NCBI GenBank assembly: GCA_014529385.2
Contig: CM043965.1
Span: forward strand, 18,264,912 to 18,328,911
DNA: 64,000 nt
Source of the DNA: Adiantum capillus-veneris
Taxonomy: Eukaryota; Streptophyta; Polypodiopsida; Polypodiales; Pteridaceae
Direction: 5' to 3'
The notes beneath the pieces were generated by a model that was not told the origin of the DNA, made no database searches, and saw only the letters and a program-made list of their open reading frames with translations. Of the stretch, positions 13,377 to 25,039 are shown one piece after another; position 1 is the first letter of the stretch, and the number at the start of each line of letters is the position of its first letter. The position numbers and the translations under genes are program-made.

Positions 13377-13650
13377 GAAACAAATGGCTATGAAAAATTT
13401 GTCTTTTAGCAAGAATGAGCACGTGGTGCTCTTAAGCAAGGGTAAGGAAATTAAGAAAGGAATTGTGATACAGTCTCTACCCCACAAAAAGCTCCATGGA
13501 AAAGAGTTGCTTAGAGGCACATTGGGAGTAGCCGTCCAATCGGCATCATCTCCCAGTCTCATGTTGCCACATGTTCCACCCATTGACGATGATGTGTGCA
13601 CCTTAGGTGTAGCAGTGGGTACAGTTGTGGCGTGGCCGACAAGAGAATTG
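13377..13650 (+). pseudogene. TNP1/En/Spm-like (Transposase_23-type) domain exon
   Basis: The exon follows a TTCTTGCAG acceptor and ends before GTAATG. It encodes FSKNEHVVLLSKGKEIKKG, then LHGKELLRGTLGVAVQ, and closes with LGVAVGTVVAWPTRELV. A beta-rich stretch ending in VGxxVAWPxxLV is the hallmark of the domain Pfam calls Transposase_23, first described from the TNP1 protein of plant En/Spm-type (CACTA) transposons. In plants the domain often occurs apart from the catalytic transposase and is thought to act in DNA binding or as an accessory factor. The frame is open across the whole domain. Confidence 0.65.
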
Positions 13651-13954
13651 GTAATGAGACCTCTTAATTTTATTCAGTCTTACATGCTCTCTTTTGTAAG
13701 CAACATCTAACATTTTGTGTCTAGGCAAAAGGACAACGAACTGTATCCTCTGGAGGCAAAGGTTCAGTACCTGTCACTCCACAAGCCACTAGCATAGCAT
13801 CGGGTGCTCCACCCAAACCAAGCGTTTCAAAGCCTCTTCCAAAGACTCTTGTTGTAGAGGTAAGCCACTAGAGTTTAGTGCACTGTTTACTCATGAAATT
13901 AATCATTGTTTGCCAGTAAACTAAGCTAATAATTATTTGCCTATGGCCAAGTAG

Positions 13955-14350
13955 TCGACGGGTGTCAAGAAAAGAAGTGCAGATCAAGCAAGTGAAGTTG
14001 TTGAAAGCAAGCAAGTCGCATGAGCACAGAAAGAAGAGGACCCTAGCTGGGAGCCCCAAGAAAAAGGGTAGAATTTCTTTGAAAAAGGATGCAGCTAGCA
14101 CAAAGAAAGAAGTCACCAAAGCGAAAGGAGTGCAGAAGCCAGTGAAAGCCAGTGTAGAGGGCACTACACAATCCGAGGTACCAGTACCATCAAAGGACCA
14201 GGTCCCTATTCCGAACTACTCAAGTGAAGAAGATGACAAAAGAGAGGATGTGGGGGATGAAGATCACGGTCTTTTTACTATTACCAAGAAATCCATGCTG
14301 AAATGGGATTTGCTCGACGACACTTTGCACCGCCTTCATGTTTGTAATTT
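13955..14350 (+). pseudogene. basic, lysine-rich exon
   Basis: Open frame dense in Lys (KKRTLAGSPKKKGRISLKK) followed by an acidic patch (SSEEDDKRED) and KKSMLKWDLLDDTLHRLH. This is compatible with a nuclear, nucleic-acid-associated linker. An alternative frame is also open at the exon start, so the exact border is uncertain. No known domain is recognised. Confidence 0.45.
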
Positions 14351-14399
14351 CTAACATGGTATGCTCATCTAACATTCCTGACACAAACTCCAAGATTGA

Positions 14400-15345
14400 A
14401 AACTTTTCAAGTACGGTTATACAGGATACTCGCAAGGCACCACCGCCATTGTGCCACTTGTTACCACCATCCAACAGTACAGCCAGTGCAAGATCTGGTG
14501 AACAATCTAGCATTGAAGTTCTCTAGAAATGGATATGTTCCACATTGTGTCAGGTTCATGCTTACAATAAGGACTCCATATCTAGATCCAATAGAAGTTA
14601 GTCATGCTATTCAAAAAACCTGGGATCCAATCTAGATGCAACTTCATGCGGATTTTGAGAAACAATTGCATAGATCCGGGTGGGGGGACGTGAAAGGAAA
14701 AATGTTGTACACATGGAATGGGAATCACCGTCTTCGGGCATGGAATGCACAAATTGATACAGGTACATTACTTTTTACACTATTGTTTTTGACTCAATAT
14801 CAAGATGAGATGAATTTTGTGAAACTATGCAAGATGATTTTGCTATGCAGCTCACAAACAGGAGCCTAAGTATCATTGTTGTGTGGAAGCCTGCATGGTT
14901 AAGGTCACTAAAGAGAACGAGGAAGAAGTTGTCACTATGGTGGCACGCTTGAATCAGTAAGCTTATCTATAACATAATTAACGCATCATAGTCGAATGGA
15001 TAAGCTTAGCTATAGCACGATTATTGCTTTCTACTCAATTTGATAAGCTTAGCTATAGCATGATTATCGCTTCCTAGTATTTTAAGGGTGTAAGTTTTAT
15101 TGCACAGGATTAATGACAAAGGCTACGTAAAAACTTCCTTCATATATATGCTATGTATGGTAAGAGCAATGGGCATAGACAACATGGATACATTTCTTAA
15201 GGGTTTGGAGGAAGATGTTCCAGGCTGGTTGCAACGAGAATTAGATGCTGAAATGAATAAGTGTGGGGGATTGTGGAGATGTTGGTATAAGGTTCCTCTT
15301 ATCGTGCTATCCCAACTTCTATATCCGGTAAGTTTCATTGTCCTT
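14400..15345 (+). pseudogene. unrecognised central segment of the 13-19 kb gene
   Basis: Exon-like blocks encode GYVPHCVRFMLTIRTPYLDP, then after an in-frame TAG (14633-14635) MQLHADFEKQLHRSGWGDVK. Further blocks read KYHCCVEACMVKVTKENEEE and TSFIYMLCMVRAMGIDNMDT. The amino acids on both sides of the TAG read as one continuous protein, with Gln (CAG) the obvious ancestor. I do not recognise the family. The pattern of aromatic, Cys and acidic residues resembles central regions of plant transposon proteins, but this is only an impression. Confidence 0.45.
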
Positions 15346-15890
15346 TAGGTTATTCTCACCATGACAATGCAGTGGATGAAACAAAGAATGAACTAATGTC
15401 ACGATTCAAGCAATGTATACAAAGGCTTTGCAATCTGTGAGTAATAAGCGAAATGATCTCTCAACCGAGGAGTTCACTACCTATTGTTGCAACGCATTCT
15501 ATAAGGCTGACAAGAAAGGCCGAAAAAATACGCAACGGGCATCCACAATTGCAGATCCAAACTTAGGAGAAGAGTGGTGGAGGTAAGACTAATATGGATT
15601 TCTTTCAAAGGGAGTTAAGTTTACATTCACGTACTGCTTATAAAATTTTAACATTTGTTTCTAGATTGCTTATAGACATAGACTGGAGCAGGAGACCAAA
15701 GTGGTTGACAGATGATTGAATATATAGTCTTGCATGCGCTGACCTACCTGTCGATCATTGTAGCAACATGCTAAGGGCCTTGGTTAGTGATGACCCAACC
15801 ACGTTATATCCAAGCCTAAAATCCGCACTAACTAAGGTCATTTTGCGATAAATGTTTCACAAAAAAAGAGTATAGTATTATATAACGTAG

Positions 15891-16525
15891 TTGTGTGATA
15901 ATGTAGACGACCACTCCGTGTTTCGCACTTGGTTACGTCGAGAGACATGGTGGAATCGACTTGTGAACAAGGCTACGAGACAGTATGCTTTGCTGAAGAA
16001 ATCGTGCCATCTCCCTGAAAATGACACCCTTGTGACAACTATACGGGTGTGGCAATCGAGGTACATTGGCACATTGTATGAAGTGGAGTGCGAGAGATTG
16101 AAAGGTGGACTCAAAGCTAACAAGTAAAAACAGAAGGAGGGTACTAACATGGCCGCCAATTGGGCATTTTATAGGTATGTAATCTTGTTCTAATTGATTC
16201 CTAAACCCTAAAAAAATTTGGGTAGTTGACAATAAGTATATTCTGGCAAACATATACCAGATGGGTGCGGAACATGGGTTGGACATATAGAGTTCCAGTT
16301 ACAAAAGAGTGGCGCAATGTGAAGCACACTTGCATGGATATGGAAGAACAACGTGCAACATTGTGGAAAAAAAAAGTGTATGTTGAGTGTCCTCTTTTCA
16401 TTGACTTTGCAAAGGACACATTCCCCCCCAACGAGCGGGAGCAATTTAGGGAGGCAAAGACCGATAGAGTTAAAAGACAGCAAGAAGAGGTAAAAGTATA
16501 CAAAGACATACTTAAACTATTTTGA
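15891..16525 (+). pseudogene. unrecognised exons with WxRRETWW and basic/acidic helices
   Basis: Two exon-like blocks encode FRTWLRRETWWNRLVNKATR (15891-16127) and TRWVRNMGWTYRVPVTKEW followed by a charged helical tail (16226-16525). An acidic block with a run of six Glu, EFEDYEDESDVPPSP, follows near 16630-16770. The blocks are separated by short introns with GT-AG ends. No family was recognised. Confidence 0.4.
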
Positions 16526-17317
16526 ATTCATGTGAGGATTTAACTGCAACTCGTGAAATTAATTTTGCCAGGGTAAGAACCTACGTTCCCTAAAAGGAAA
16601 AGACGTTGTGACTTAGAAGACACATAACGAAGAAGAGGAGGAGGAGGATCGTGCACCAAGGTGCAGGGATAGTGAATGTCCTTTGGAGTTTGAGGATTAT
16701 GAAGACGAAAGTGATGTGCCGCCTTCTCCAACTGCTAAACCTACAAGAGCCCCACAATCTACCCAGGCAAGTTTTTGCACACCCTAATTGTTGCTTGAAT
16801 GGAAAGGTTGTACTAATAGTACTCGTGTAATTTATATGCTTTCCACAGGGGAGCAACACAAAGAAGGATAAAGGTCAAGTAATAGACAGAGATACTCTGA
16901 TGCCTCCAAACAAGGTTAGTACATTAAGTCCTAAAGCAGGTCAAGAGGGAGACACGCAAACAATGGGAGAGAACCTATTAACACCGAGACCCTTGTCCGC
17001 ATGGAATCCACCAAGAAGCCTAGAGAACCAAGGCACATCAATCGAGTCACCTCATCTTACAACCCATGTACCCATGGAATCTGCAGGTATACAGGGGAAC
17101 ATGCAAGCTCCTAATAGTTCCACAACACATCAAGAGTTTGAACCATCCAAATATTCCTCAATACCTCCCTAACAACAACAAGAACCATTGCCAGCAGAAG
17201 CTCATGGTCATGTCCCAGAGCCTGAACAAGTGCAACCAGCATCTCATACCACTTCAGAGCCTCATGTTCTTCCTTCGCATGATGAGGCACATGTGCAACC
17301 TGCATGTGGCCCGAACT

Positions 17318-17745
17318 GAACCATCCTTTGGAAACTTAGAATGTTGCATCTTACCCAAAATACAGCCTTCACAAACATGTTTCATCGGTGCCTCAAGAGG
17401 CGGCAAAGAAGCAACCATATCAGATTTCTGCAAACGCGGCAAACTGGCCAATTCAGATGACGAAAACGTGCATGCCAAAGTTTTGCATCTGAAATAGCCC
17501 TTGAATCTGCAACAGCATTTGAAAAATTTTGTCCACACTTGTCATACAAAGTGAGCTTATACAGCCCACGGCACAAAAGGCCAGATGCAACAATTTCATC
17601 ACCAAAACTGAGATCATGGACTGTACATCTGTCATCCACAAATTTGACTACAAGTCCAAGTTTAGCAAGTGTGGATACAGATAAAAGATTCTTCTTGATT
17701 CCAGGTACATAAAGTGCATCAACGCAGGCACAATGATAGTGCACA
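17318..17745 (-). mobile_element. copia gag-pre-integrase fragment inserted in the 13-19 kb gene
   Basis: On the minus strand the frame encodes DALYVPGIKKNLLSVSTLAK, then LWHARFRHLN and, one frame away, KSDMVASLPPLEAP and CEGCILGKMQHSKFP. This order (LYVP..LLSV, LWH.R.GHLN, C..C..GK) defines the gag-pre-integrase region of Ty1/copia polyproteins. Neither reverse transcriptase nor LTRs accompany it. It splits the Gln/Pro-rich linker of the host locus and is on the opposite strand, so it is a later insertion or a filler captured during repair. Confidence 0.85.
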
Positions 17746-18498
17746 TAGATTGGAATTAATAAAGGGCCTACTCATATACACCGCCAGACGTCCACTGAAA
17801 GTGAAGGATTGTAGGATGCCATACGCTCTAAGGAAATGCCAAAAATTATCGGTCTACCTTCTAAGTATAGAATGATTGATTGTGGTATATGTTGTGGAGT
17901 AAGCAAGGTATTTATTGTAGTGGGTGGATACAGATGATGCGAATGGCACAATAACCGAAGTTTCAACAGTATTGTCTACTGTAGCAGAGATTGGTCACCG
18001 CGGAGAGCCTGCTCTTCTTGTTGGAGGTGACCAGGTATATAGCAACAAAGAGAAGATGTCTTTAAGTATATAAAATACAGTCACTTACCTGTTTGTTATA
18101 TCCAGATGTCATGGTGCAATGCAACACTCCACCTCACGATGAAGTGCATAATTCAATGGCACATAGCTCTGGTATGCTAACAACCTGAGGTACTCCTGGT
18201 ATTACTGTCTCGCCTTACTAACTGGGTATTCATTTCTTTAAAATCAGATCCTGCGGTTTTAGCTATTGATCCTATGGGAGAAGCTAACGAGACGAGCAAG
18301 GGAGATGTAGGTGCCCTACTCACAAATAATGCTATATTAGCTAGGCGAAACTTTCGAGTGCGAGGCGGGACAACAAATGCAGGTTGCAATGCAATATTTT
18401 GTCATCTACCAACCAACACAAGGTTGTTTTCAACAAGTTCACCTCCATTGTATTTGCTTATCTAAATTCCCAAACATGCTACTCTCTTTCTATACAGA

Positions 18499-19351
18499 GG
18501 AGGGTAATGTAGTATTACAAATGTATGCTGGTTGCGGTCTTCTTGCACGTCCGGGGCTGTGAATGGGTCGACATGTACTATTGCTAGATAGAGAAGAGTC
18601 AATGGAAGAATTGCAACATCTATGTAATGGTAAGTGTCTTTCTTCCTCGAGTAGTGTGAAATGGGAATTATATATGCCTCCTAATATGATGCTAAGTAAG
18701 ATCCATTTTGTAATTGATCGTCGTGAAGGCACAGGCACACTTCCTTCTTGCCATGCCAAAATGAAACTCATAGTGTTCGATGTGAACGGTGTCCTATTGA
18801 AATGGTGGCGGTGGGAAAGTGCTCCTTCCCATGCTATGAATATTTTTAATGTAGGGAAAATGGGTGTGTCATTGCGACCTGGGATATTGCTATTCCTGAG
18901 GGTGATGTTTAAGCTATTAGATGTAGGGGTTTGGAGCTCCATGCAAGAGCAAAATCTCACCCCCATTATCGATTTAATTAAGAGTAAATACAAGGAGGCT
19001 GGGTATGGTGAGAAATTTTTCAAGTTTTGCCTGCATCAAGGACATTGTGAAGAGAGGCACAAGCATCCAAAATTCAGTTTGGTGTTTGTGAAGAACTTTA
19101 GATCTAAATTGGTAGCCTCATACATCACGGACCCTCTGGACACAATTCTAGTAGATGACAATCCTGAGAAGGCAATCGAAAACCCACCACATACGCTTGT
19201 CACAGTAAGGAGTTACGAAGGAGCGAGCGATGACAATGTTCTTCTCATGAATTTACTCCCATATCTAGAAGGTCTTCATGCATATCCTGGGTTAGCATCG
19301 GATTATATCAAGAACATGCCTTTCAAACAGGGTACGCAATGTGTATCATAG
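18499..19351 (+). pseudogene. FCP1-like (NLI-interacting factor-type) HAD phosphatase domain
   Basis: After a CTATACAG acceptor the frame reads NVVLQMYAGCGLLARPGL, an in-frame TGA (18560-18562), then a 262-residue open frame. From about residue 70 of that frame it encodes MKLIVFDVNGVLL (HAD motif I), LRPGILLFL, DVGVWSSMQEQNL (motif II region) and TILVDDNPEKAIENPP (motif IV). SYEG and LPYLEGL complete the FCP1-like fold. This family removes phosphate from proteins such as the RNA polymerase II C-terminal repeat. Motif I is DxNG instead of DxDx(T/V), so the usual general acid-base Asp is Asn; I believe related plant proteins share this, and catalysis is uncertain. A second, more diverged FCP1-like domain lies at 56.2-57.6 kb. 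Confidence 0.8.
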
Positions 19352-19843
19352 GATTAATTTAATAGGTGATTGGTTTCAAATACTATCTTCTATGACTTCT
19401 TAGTATTAACGTAGTCTTTGCTAAGAGCATTTTCCCTAACCAAAATTGGATTGTAGTTTCTGCAGCGCATGGTGGGGAACTTGAGCACACAATGGAGGCG
19501 ACACATGGTGTTGGAGGAGATGTGATCATGGCACATCCTAAAATGTGATGAGGAAACCAAGATAATTGTGTACATAGCAATGTTTAGCTGCTATATTGTA
19601 ACTCATCGTCATCAAATAAGTAAAGATATTTGGGTCATTTATTAGTCTCCACTCTATATCTTTGTTTTAATCTATTTGGATTTAGATATGTTTTTGTGAT
19701 GAGGGACCAAGATAATTGTGTACACAGCAATGTTTAGATGTTATATTGTAACTCGATGTCATCAAATAAATAAAGTTATTTGGGTCATTTATTAGTCTCC
19801 ACTCTCTATCTTTGCTTTAATCTATTTGGTTTTATATATGTAC

Positions 19844-19846
<3 letters not shown>

Positions 19847-19892
<46 letters not shown>

Positions 19893-19998
19893 AGGGGTTA
19901 GTGGAGGAGTGGGTAATAGAGAGGGTAATAGGAGCAAGAGAGAGAGGGAGGGAGAGAGCAAGCACGTTTTAGTGGGAGAGAGGACACAAGAAGGAGAT

Positions 19999-20065
<67 letters not shown>

Positions 20066-20176
20066 ATGTGAATATTGTAGCCTAAATAATTTTAGCATGC
20101 AATAGCGTGAACATGCACCCAACTCAGAGTAATTGTTTTCTTTTGGTTCAATTTGATAGAAAACCACATCGCAATG

Positions 20177-20217
<41 letters not shown>

Positions 20218-20311
20218 GGGGGGGGGGGGGGGAGAATAAGCACGGTTTAGTGGGGGAAGGGAAAGAGAGAGGACATATGAGGCAAATTGAGAGAGACAGA
20301 GAGTTGGAGAG

Positions 20312-20381
<70 letters not shown>

Positions 20382-20435
20382 GGGGGGGGGAGTAAGTAGG
20401 GTTTAGTGGGGAAGAGGGAAAGAGAGAGGACACAT

Positions 20436-20472
<37 letters not shown>

Positions 20473-20540
20473 ACAGAGGGGGGAATGGAGGGGGAGGGTA
20501 CTGGGGGAGAGAGAAAGGGAGACATGGGAGGACAAGAGGG

Positions 20541-20580
<40 letters not shown>

Positions 20581-20780
20581 AGAGAGGGAGGTATGAGATA
20601 GAAGAGAGGGATGAGTAAGGAGGAGGAGGATTGCGGCTAGAGGAGGAGTTGGAGGAAGAAGGTGGAGGGGAGGGAGGATGTTGGAGGATGAGGCTGAGGA
20701 GGAGAAGCAAGTGGAGGGGAGGAGGCACATGGGTGGAAAGAGGAGGAAGGAGGAGGAAAGAGAGCTAGGGAGGGCGGCCA
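19847..20780. repeat. purine-rich (GA)n block with G16 tract
   Basis: Over 900 bp of almost pure A and G on the plus strand, with several (GA)n arrays (near 19847-19889, 20005-20061, 20178-20214, 20315-20378, 20445-20467, 20541-20577) and a run of about 16 G at 20217-20233. Long Ser/Leu/Pro frames on the minus strand are artefacts. Confidence 0.97.
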
Positions 20781-20929
20781 AAAAAAATTAGCTTTCTCAA
20801 AAGCTCGCTCCATTGAGCTCGCTCGAAGACCTAACTCTGGAATAGTGAAAATGTTACAATAAAAAAAGTACCCAACAAATCAAGTGTAGTGTAGGTGACT
20901 ATAAGACGCAAATATTTATGTTGATTTGT

Positions 20930-21340
20930 AAGTTCGTTAAGCAGCCCAATGAGGACATTAGAGGGTATTGTCTTTCATCTGCTTCATCAACTATCATAAC
21001 AAAATAGAGTGAGAGCTGGCTATCCACAAGCACTTCCCTCAAAAGCATTCAAGATGTCACATACTTGGTTACTATCTCTAGCTCCATGCAATCCTCAAGC
21101 GTAATCACGTAACCAACTTGTTCATCAAGCCTGCAACCAAATTCCTTAGTAACCCTCTTAGCTTCAGACATTGTGGCCACTCTTCGAGGTTGTGAGCGGC
21201 CAATTCTTCCTTTTGTTGTGTACCATGCTTCCACTAGATATTGTGTAGCTTGTGTTGTTTTTTCTGAATTAAATTCTTCGATAACAATAATTAAAATTTG
21301 GTTCTACTCTAATCAACTAATGGGTTCCACAAGAACTTCC
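20930..21340 (-). pseudogene. DEAH-box RNA helicase remnant
   Basis: Minus-strand translation follows the first RecA domain of spliceosomal DEAH helicases (Prp22/Prp2/Prp16 class). It shows a degraded Walker A ([10 protein letters not shown] instead of GETGSGKTTQ) and [16 protein letters not shown]. Motif Ia follows as [15 protein letters not shown], then [11 protein letters not shown], then after a stop MLLREVLVDSQLSLY and VDEADERQ, the motif II box with DEAD for DEAH. Only about 130 residues remain and there is no second RecA or C-terminal domain. Loss of the P-loop glycines means no ATPase activity. Confidence 0.8.
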
Positions 21341-21399
21341 TCTACAAGTTTTGCATCCCTTTCATCCATATTTCCCATGATCTCATCCCTTTCTCAATA

Positions 21400-22291
21400 G
21401 AAGACAAATAGTTCCAAAGAAGCCTTGTGATCCGCATTAACAAGAAGGAGGCACTTCTTACTAGGGGGTGCCCATAGGATGTGGAGAAGCCAAGAAAAGA
21501 AAGACCCTTCAAAAGATCCCCATAGAGACAAACACTCCACTCTACTCAAACCTATACCTTCTTTGGAATGGTCCTCTCTCGTTGCCTTTGCTTTTTATGT
21601 TGCTACCTTTTGGAATTTTTGTGGAAAATTGTGGTGTTTGCATTCTTCAAATCAATATTGGACAGTCAAGGCAATCAATGAGTAGAGCATATGTATTGGA
21701 TGTGTATTGAGTGGTGTTTCTGTTCTACGATGTAACATTATCATTGAGAGAAGTTCTATAAAATAATATCAAGATCAGTAAGGGTGCATTCAAACTGCAC
21801 ATGAAACATATATGCCCTTTTCCACCCAAAAACAACAAGAATGCTTGCATTGTCCACTATGGCCATCACACACAGTATTGGAAAAGCACATTGCTGCAAT
21901 CTATAGATTCGTGTGATTCGTTGCAGCAGGTGAGCACATGCCATGGGTGGGGTGCGTAGGCTAGAACATCAATGAGACCTCCTAGGTGTTAAGACCAAAG
22001 GATGTGCATTCTGAACCCCTTCAAGTTATAGATGCTTTGTTATTGGTCCACAGAGGAGAAAGGCATTATGAGTATGGTACTCTGAACCTAGCCTAAATAA
22101 AGATCATACTTGGTGAGACATTCATGCTCCATATAGTATTGGGGCAAGCGAAACACCACATTTTTCAACCAAAACTATAGCAAAGCAAATTTTGTGGGTG
22201 AATGGGAATACCTGTTAAAAAGGATGTCTCATTCATGCTAGTGGAGATGAGCATAAGAGTTGAAGTCTATCAACGGCATGAACATGGACGT
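21400..22291. other. no recognisable gene
   Basis: Only short frames without motifs. I see no repeats or RNA genes. Confidence 0.5.
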
Positions 22292-22700
22292 GTAATGATT
22301 TATCAAATAGTATGTCTCAATATCATATATATAGTTAGAATGGAGTCTTGATAATCTTGGGTGCTTAGACAATGCACAAGAAAAACCCTAGGTGTAGAAC
22401 ATCATGGTGAACAACTCATTGTGTGAAGACTCTATTGCTACGAGAGTTAGCTCAATATTGTTTGGCAATCATGGATGTGGCGTGCCTAAGCTTGTAATGA
22501 TATATCAAATAGTATGCCTCAATAGTATACATATAGTCAGAATGGAGTCTTGATAATCTTGGGTGCCTAGACAATGCACAAGTGAAACCCTAGGTGTAGG
22601 ACATCACGGTGAACAACTCATTGTGTGTAGACTCTCTTGCTACGCGAGTTAGCTCAATACTGTTTGGAAATCATGGATGTGGTGTGCCTAAGCTCTCTAG
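22292..22700. repeat. 202-bp tandem duplication
   Basis: Two adjacent copies beginning GTAATGAT(T/A)TATCAAATAG at 22292 and 22494. They share CTTGATAATCTTGGGTGC and GTGAACAACTCATTGTGTG. They differ at about one base in twelve. No coding potential is seen. Confidence 0.9.
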
Positions 22701-23474
22701 GCTTGTAAGACCCTATTATTAATGCAATGCTCTAATTTTCTCACTACTTGTCTCTTAGTAATTGATGCTTAATATCTTTACTTTTCTCTTTTAAACACTA
22801 TCTTGTTCCTAGCATTCTCATGCATGATTTGATTTGAGGTTAGTATACATGCATGCATGGGTACTTGTGTCCAAGATAGAAGTGTTTAAATCTTCTTCTT
22901 CTGCTTTTTACTTGCGGTTGATAGTTGCTCCATGATCATAGTAATATCCTTCTATTCTTCTAGTTGTCTATGGTTAACCTCTTACAAGTTTTTGAACTCC
23001 TCCTAGGATTGTTCATGCAAACCATTTTACTCTTCTAAAAAAAATCCACCTTGGGTTGTGTAGTCAAGTAGTGGTGTGTACTTTCCATATCATGGATACG
23101 TTGTTGTCGGCTGGAGGAATCATTCTTCATCTTGTCGATGATGAGCTGAACAAAACTTGTGTAATCTTCAATGTCCTTCATGGGGCCCATTTGAGATGTG
23201 TGGCTTCCCCGTGTCTATCCATATCTTTTGCTCTTCTTGGTTCTCTTTGCTATCTCTAGGTGCTTGGTTCTTCACTTAGTCTTCCAAGTCTTTATCTTTT
23301 TGAGTTTTCTTATCTATAGCTACTTGATCTACAAACGTTTCTTCACGGAGATTTCTCTTATGAGGTTGTTCAAGGATTGGTGATAATCTGGTATGCTGGA
23401 CTGCCGACTCCTTGGTAGTAGGTGTGTTTTCCAATGTCATTGAATCAATTTGTGATTCTTCTTTCTTTGGATCC

Positions 23475-23480
<6 letters not shown>

Positions 23481-23563
<83 letters not shown>
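23481..23563. repeat. (CT)n-(TA)n compound microsatellite
   Basis: About 15 CT units followed directly by about 25 TA units. Confidence 0.97.
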
Positions 23564-23566
<3 letters not shown>

Positions 23567-24505
23567 CATACCAACCCTACTAGTGGTACATCTTTTTGAG
23601 GGTTCATTGTTCTATGTTTTTTGGGGATGGTTTACTTGAACTCCTCAAAGTCTCCTCAAAGACCTCTTTCCCCTCTCAAATACTTCCTTGTCCCTCTCTA
23701 GCTAGGGTGGCACCTTTGCACGCTTGCTACTACGCTCACCCACTTTTTGCTTCCCTTTAGCGATCCCTTTATTTTCTCTTTTTGTCTTTAGAGGTCATTG
23801 TGTACCTTTAGCTATTTTTGTTGGGGCTTTATCAGTAATTATTTCTTCTAAATCTTCATCATCAGATTCCTCATCATCCACTTTGCCTTCTTCCTCGTCT
23901 TCAAAAAGTTCCAACAACTTCCTCTTAGAGCAAGTACGCGGGGACTTGGCCGCTTTGGCTTCTTCACCTTCTGCCTCCTCATTCTTTACCCCAATTATAA
24001 GCCAAGCATTCTGGTTTGATGCAGGCAATAATTTATGTGCCATCGAGACCGCATGATAAGTGATTCTAGTGAGAACTTCCAGAGCCCCTAAGTATGTGGC
24101 TTTGCTACTCTTCTTGGTGCTCTTTAAGGTGTTCAACACATATAATGCAGGGACAATCTTCTACATGGGTTGCTTCCAATTTCATTGCGGTGGTGAAGGC
24201 TGATGCTACTGCATGGTTGGGCATTATGTTTCTTGGTGGCCTCTTTGTTGATAAATGAAAACGGTGGTGGTACAATTGGGTAGGATTTTCTATTCATTGT
24301 GGATTATATATGAATTGTGGTGGCTATTGTGTTCTTGGTGAACACCTCGGTGCATTTCTTTTCTTTGGACCTCACAGACTCCCCCTTTGTTAACTAGAGA
24401 GCTTCTATCACAATCTCCTTTATGATGTTCACTTCAATGGCTTTTGTCATAATGTCCAATGAAATTGGCTTTTGGAAATTTTACTTGATAAATGGGGTCA
24501 AGCAA
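23564..24505. other. no recognised gene; acidic/basic minus-strand frame
   Basis: A minus-strand frame at 24139-23795 is rich in Lys, Glu and Asp (DDEESDDEDLEE). It lies downstream of the copia element in the same orientation, but no family was recognised. Confidence 0.35.
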
Positions 24506-24738
24506 ATAAGGTTCCAAGATCAATTAACTTGGACTCATGAACATGGTCTTGAGTATTTGCTAATCCATCACAAGCTCACCATAAACAAGGGAGATGTAAT
24601 GCAAAAAAGAGTTGTGTTTATTCATTCATGAAATGAGATTTAAGTAGCTCTACAACTTGACTCCATGACTTGTGTGCTAATTCCCCCTTTTTCCTCCTTC
24701 ACTCAGCATTTAGGATAAAACCCACACTTTACAATCCT
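24506..24738 (-). repeat. 3' LTR (truncated) of minus-strand copia element
   Basis: This segment repeats 31223-31449 in direct orientation (shared TCCAAGATCAATTAAC and CATCACAAGCTCACC). On the minus strand it is preceded by AAGGGGAGGATTG, a typical copia polypurine tract. The part that should correspond to 31128-31222 is missing, so the distal end of this LTR was lost. Confidence 0.7.
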
Positions 24739-25039
24739 CCCCTTGGGATTTGGACTAGGACAAAATACTGAAGATGCAATATCCACTAAGGATGATAAGT
24801 TGGTATCCACACAGGATGAAAAAATCCACATAGGATGGTAAATCCACACAGGAAAATAAAAGTCCTCCCCTACAAGTAGAGAGGCTGCATCTTCAAAGTA
24901 TGTCTTCATAAAAGACAAGGTTATTATCGCCTTTTGCTTCTTCTTTGTCCTCTACCATGTGAGATGATCCTCTGATAGGTCTCTTCTCTTTGTAGCTTCT
25001 GTTTTGCTGTTACTACTACTTCTTTCTCCACTGCTACTG

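Larger units (their letters stand above)
12867..19351 (+). pseudogene. multi-exon transposon gene with TNP1/En/Spm-like N-terminus and FCP1-like C-terminus (whole locus)
   Basis: Consecutive plus-strand exon-like blocks with plausible GT-AG borders span this locus. The first is 12867-12960, ending CAG|GTTAGC. Others lie at 13377-13650, 13726-13860, about 13955-14350, 14400-15345, 15890-16127, 16226-16525, 16600-16770, 16850-17316, 17925-18032, 18247-18378 and 18499-19351. Contents in order: an En/Spm TNP1-like domain, a Lys-rich basic segment, a long unrecognised segment, an acidic and Gln/Pro-rich linker, and an FCP1-like HAD domain. In-frame nonsense codons at 14633 (TAG), 15717 (TGA), 17170 (TAA) and 18560 (TGA) and a copia insertion at 17.3-17.7 kb show that this copy is decayed. 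That all blocks belong to one gene is inference. Confidence 0.55.

Noticed and set aside
23795-24139. 114-codon Lys/Glu-rich minus-strand frame
   Set aside because: Low complexity, no recognised domain, no splice or promoter context. It may be part of an element but I cannot support it as a gene.
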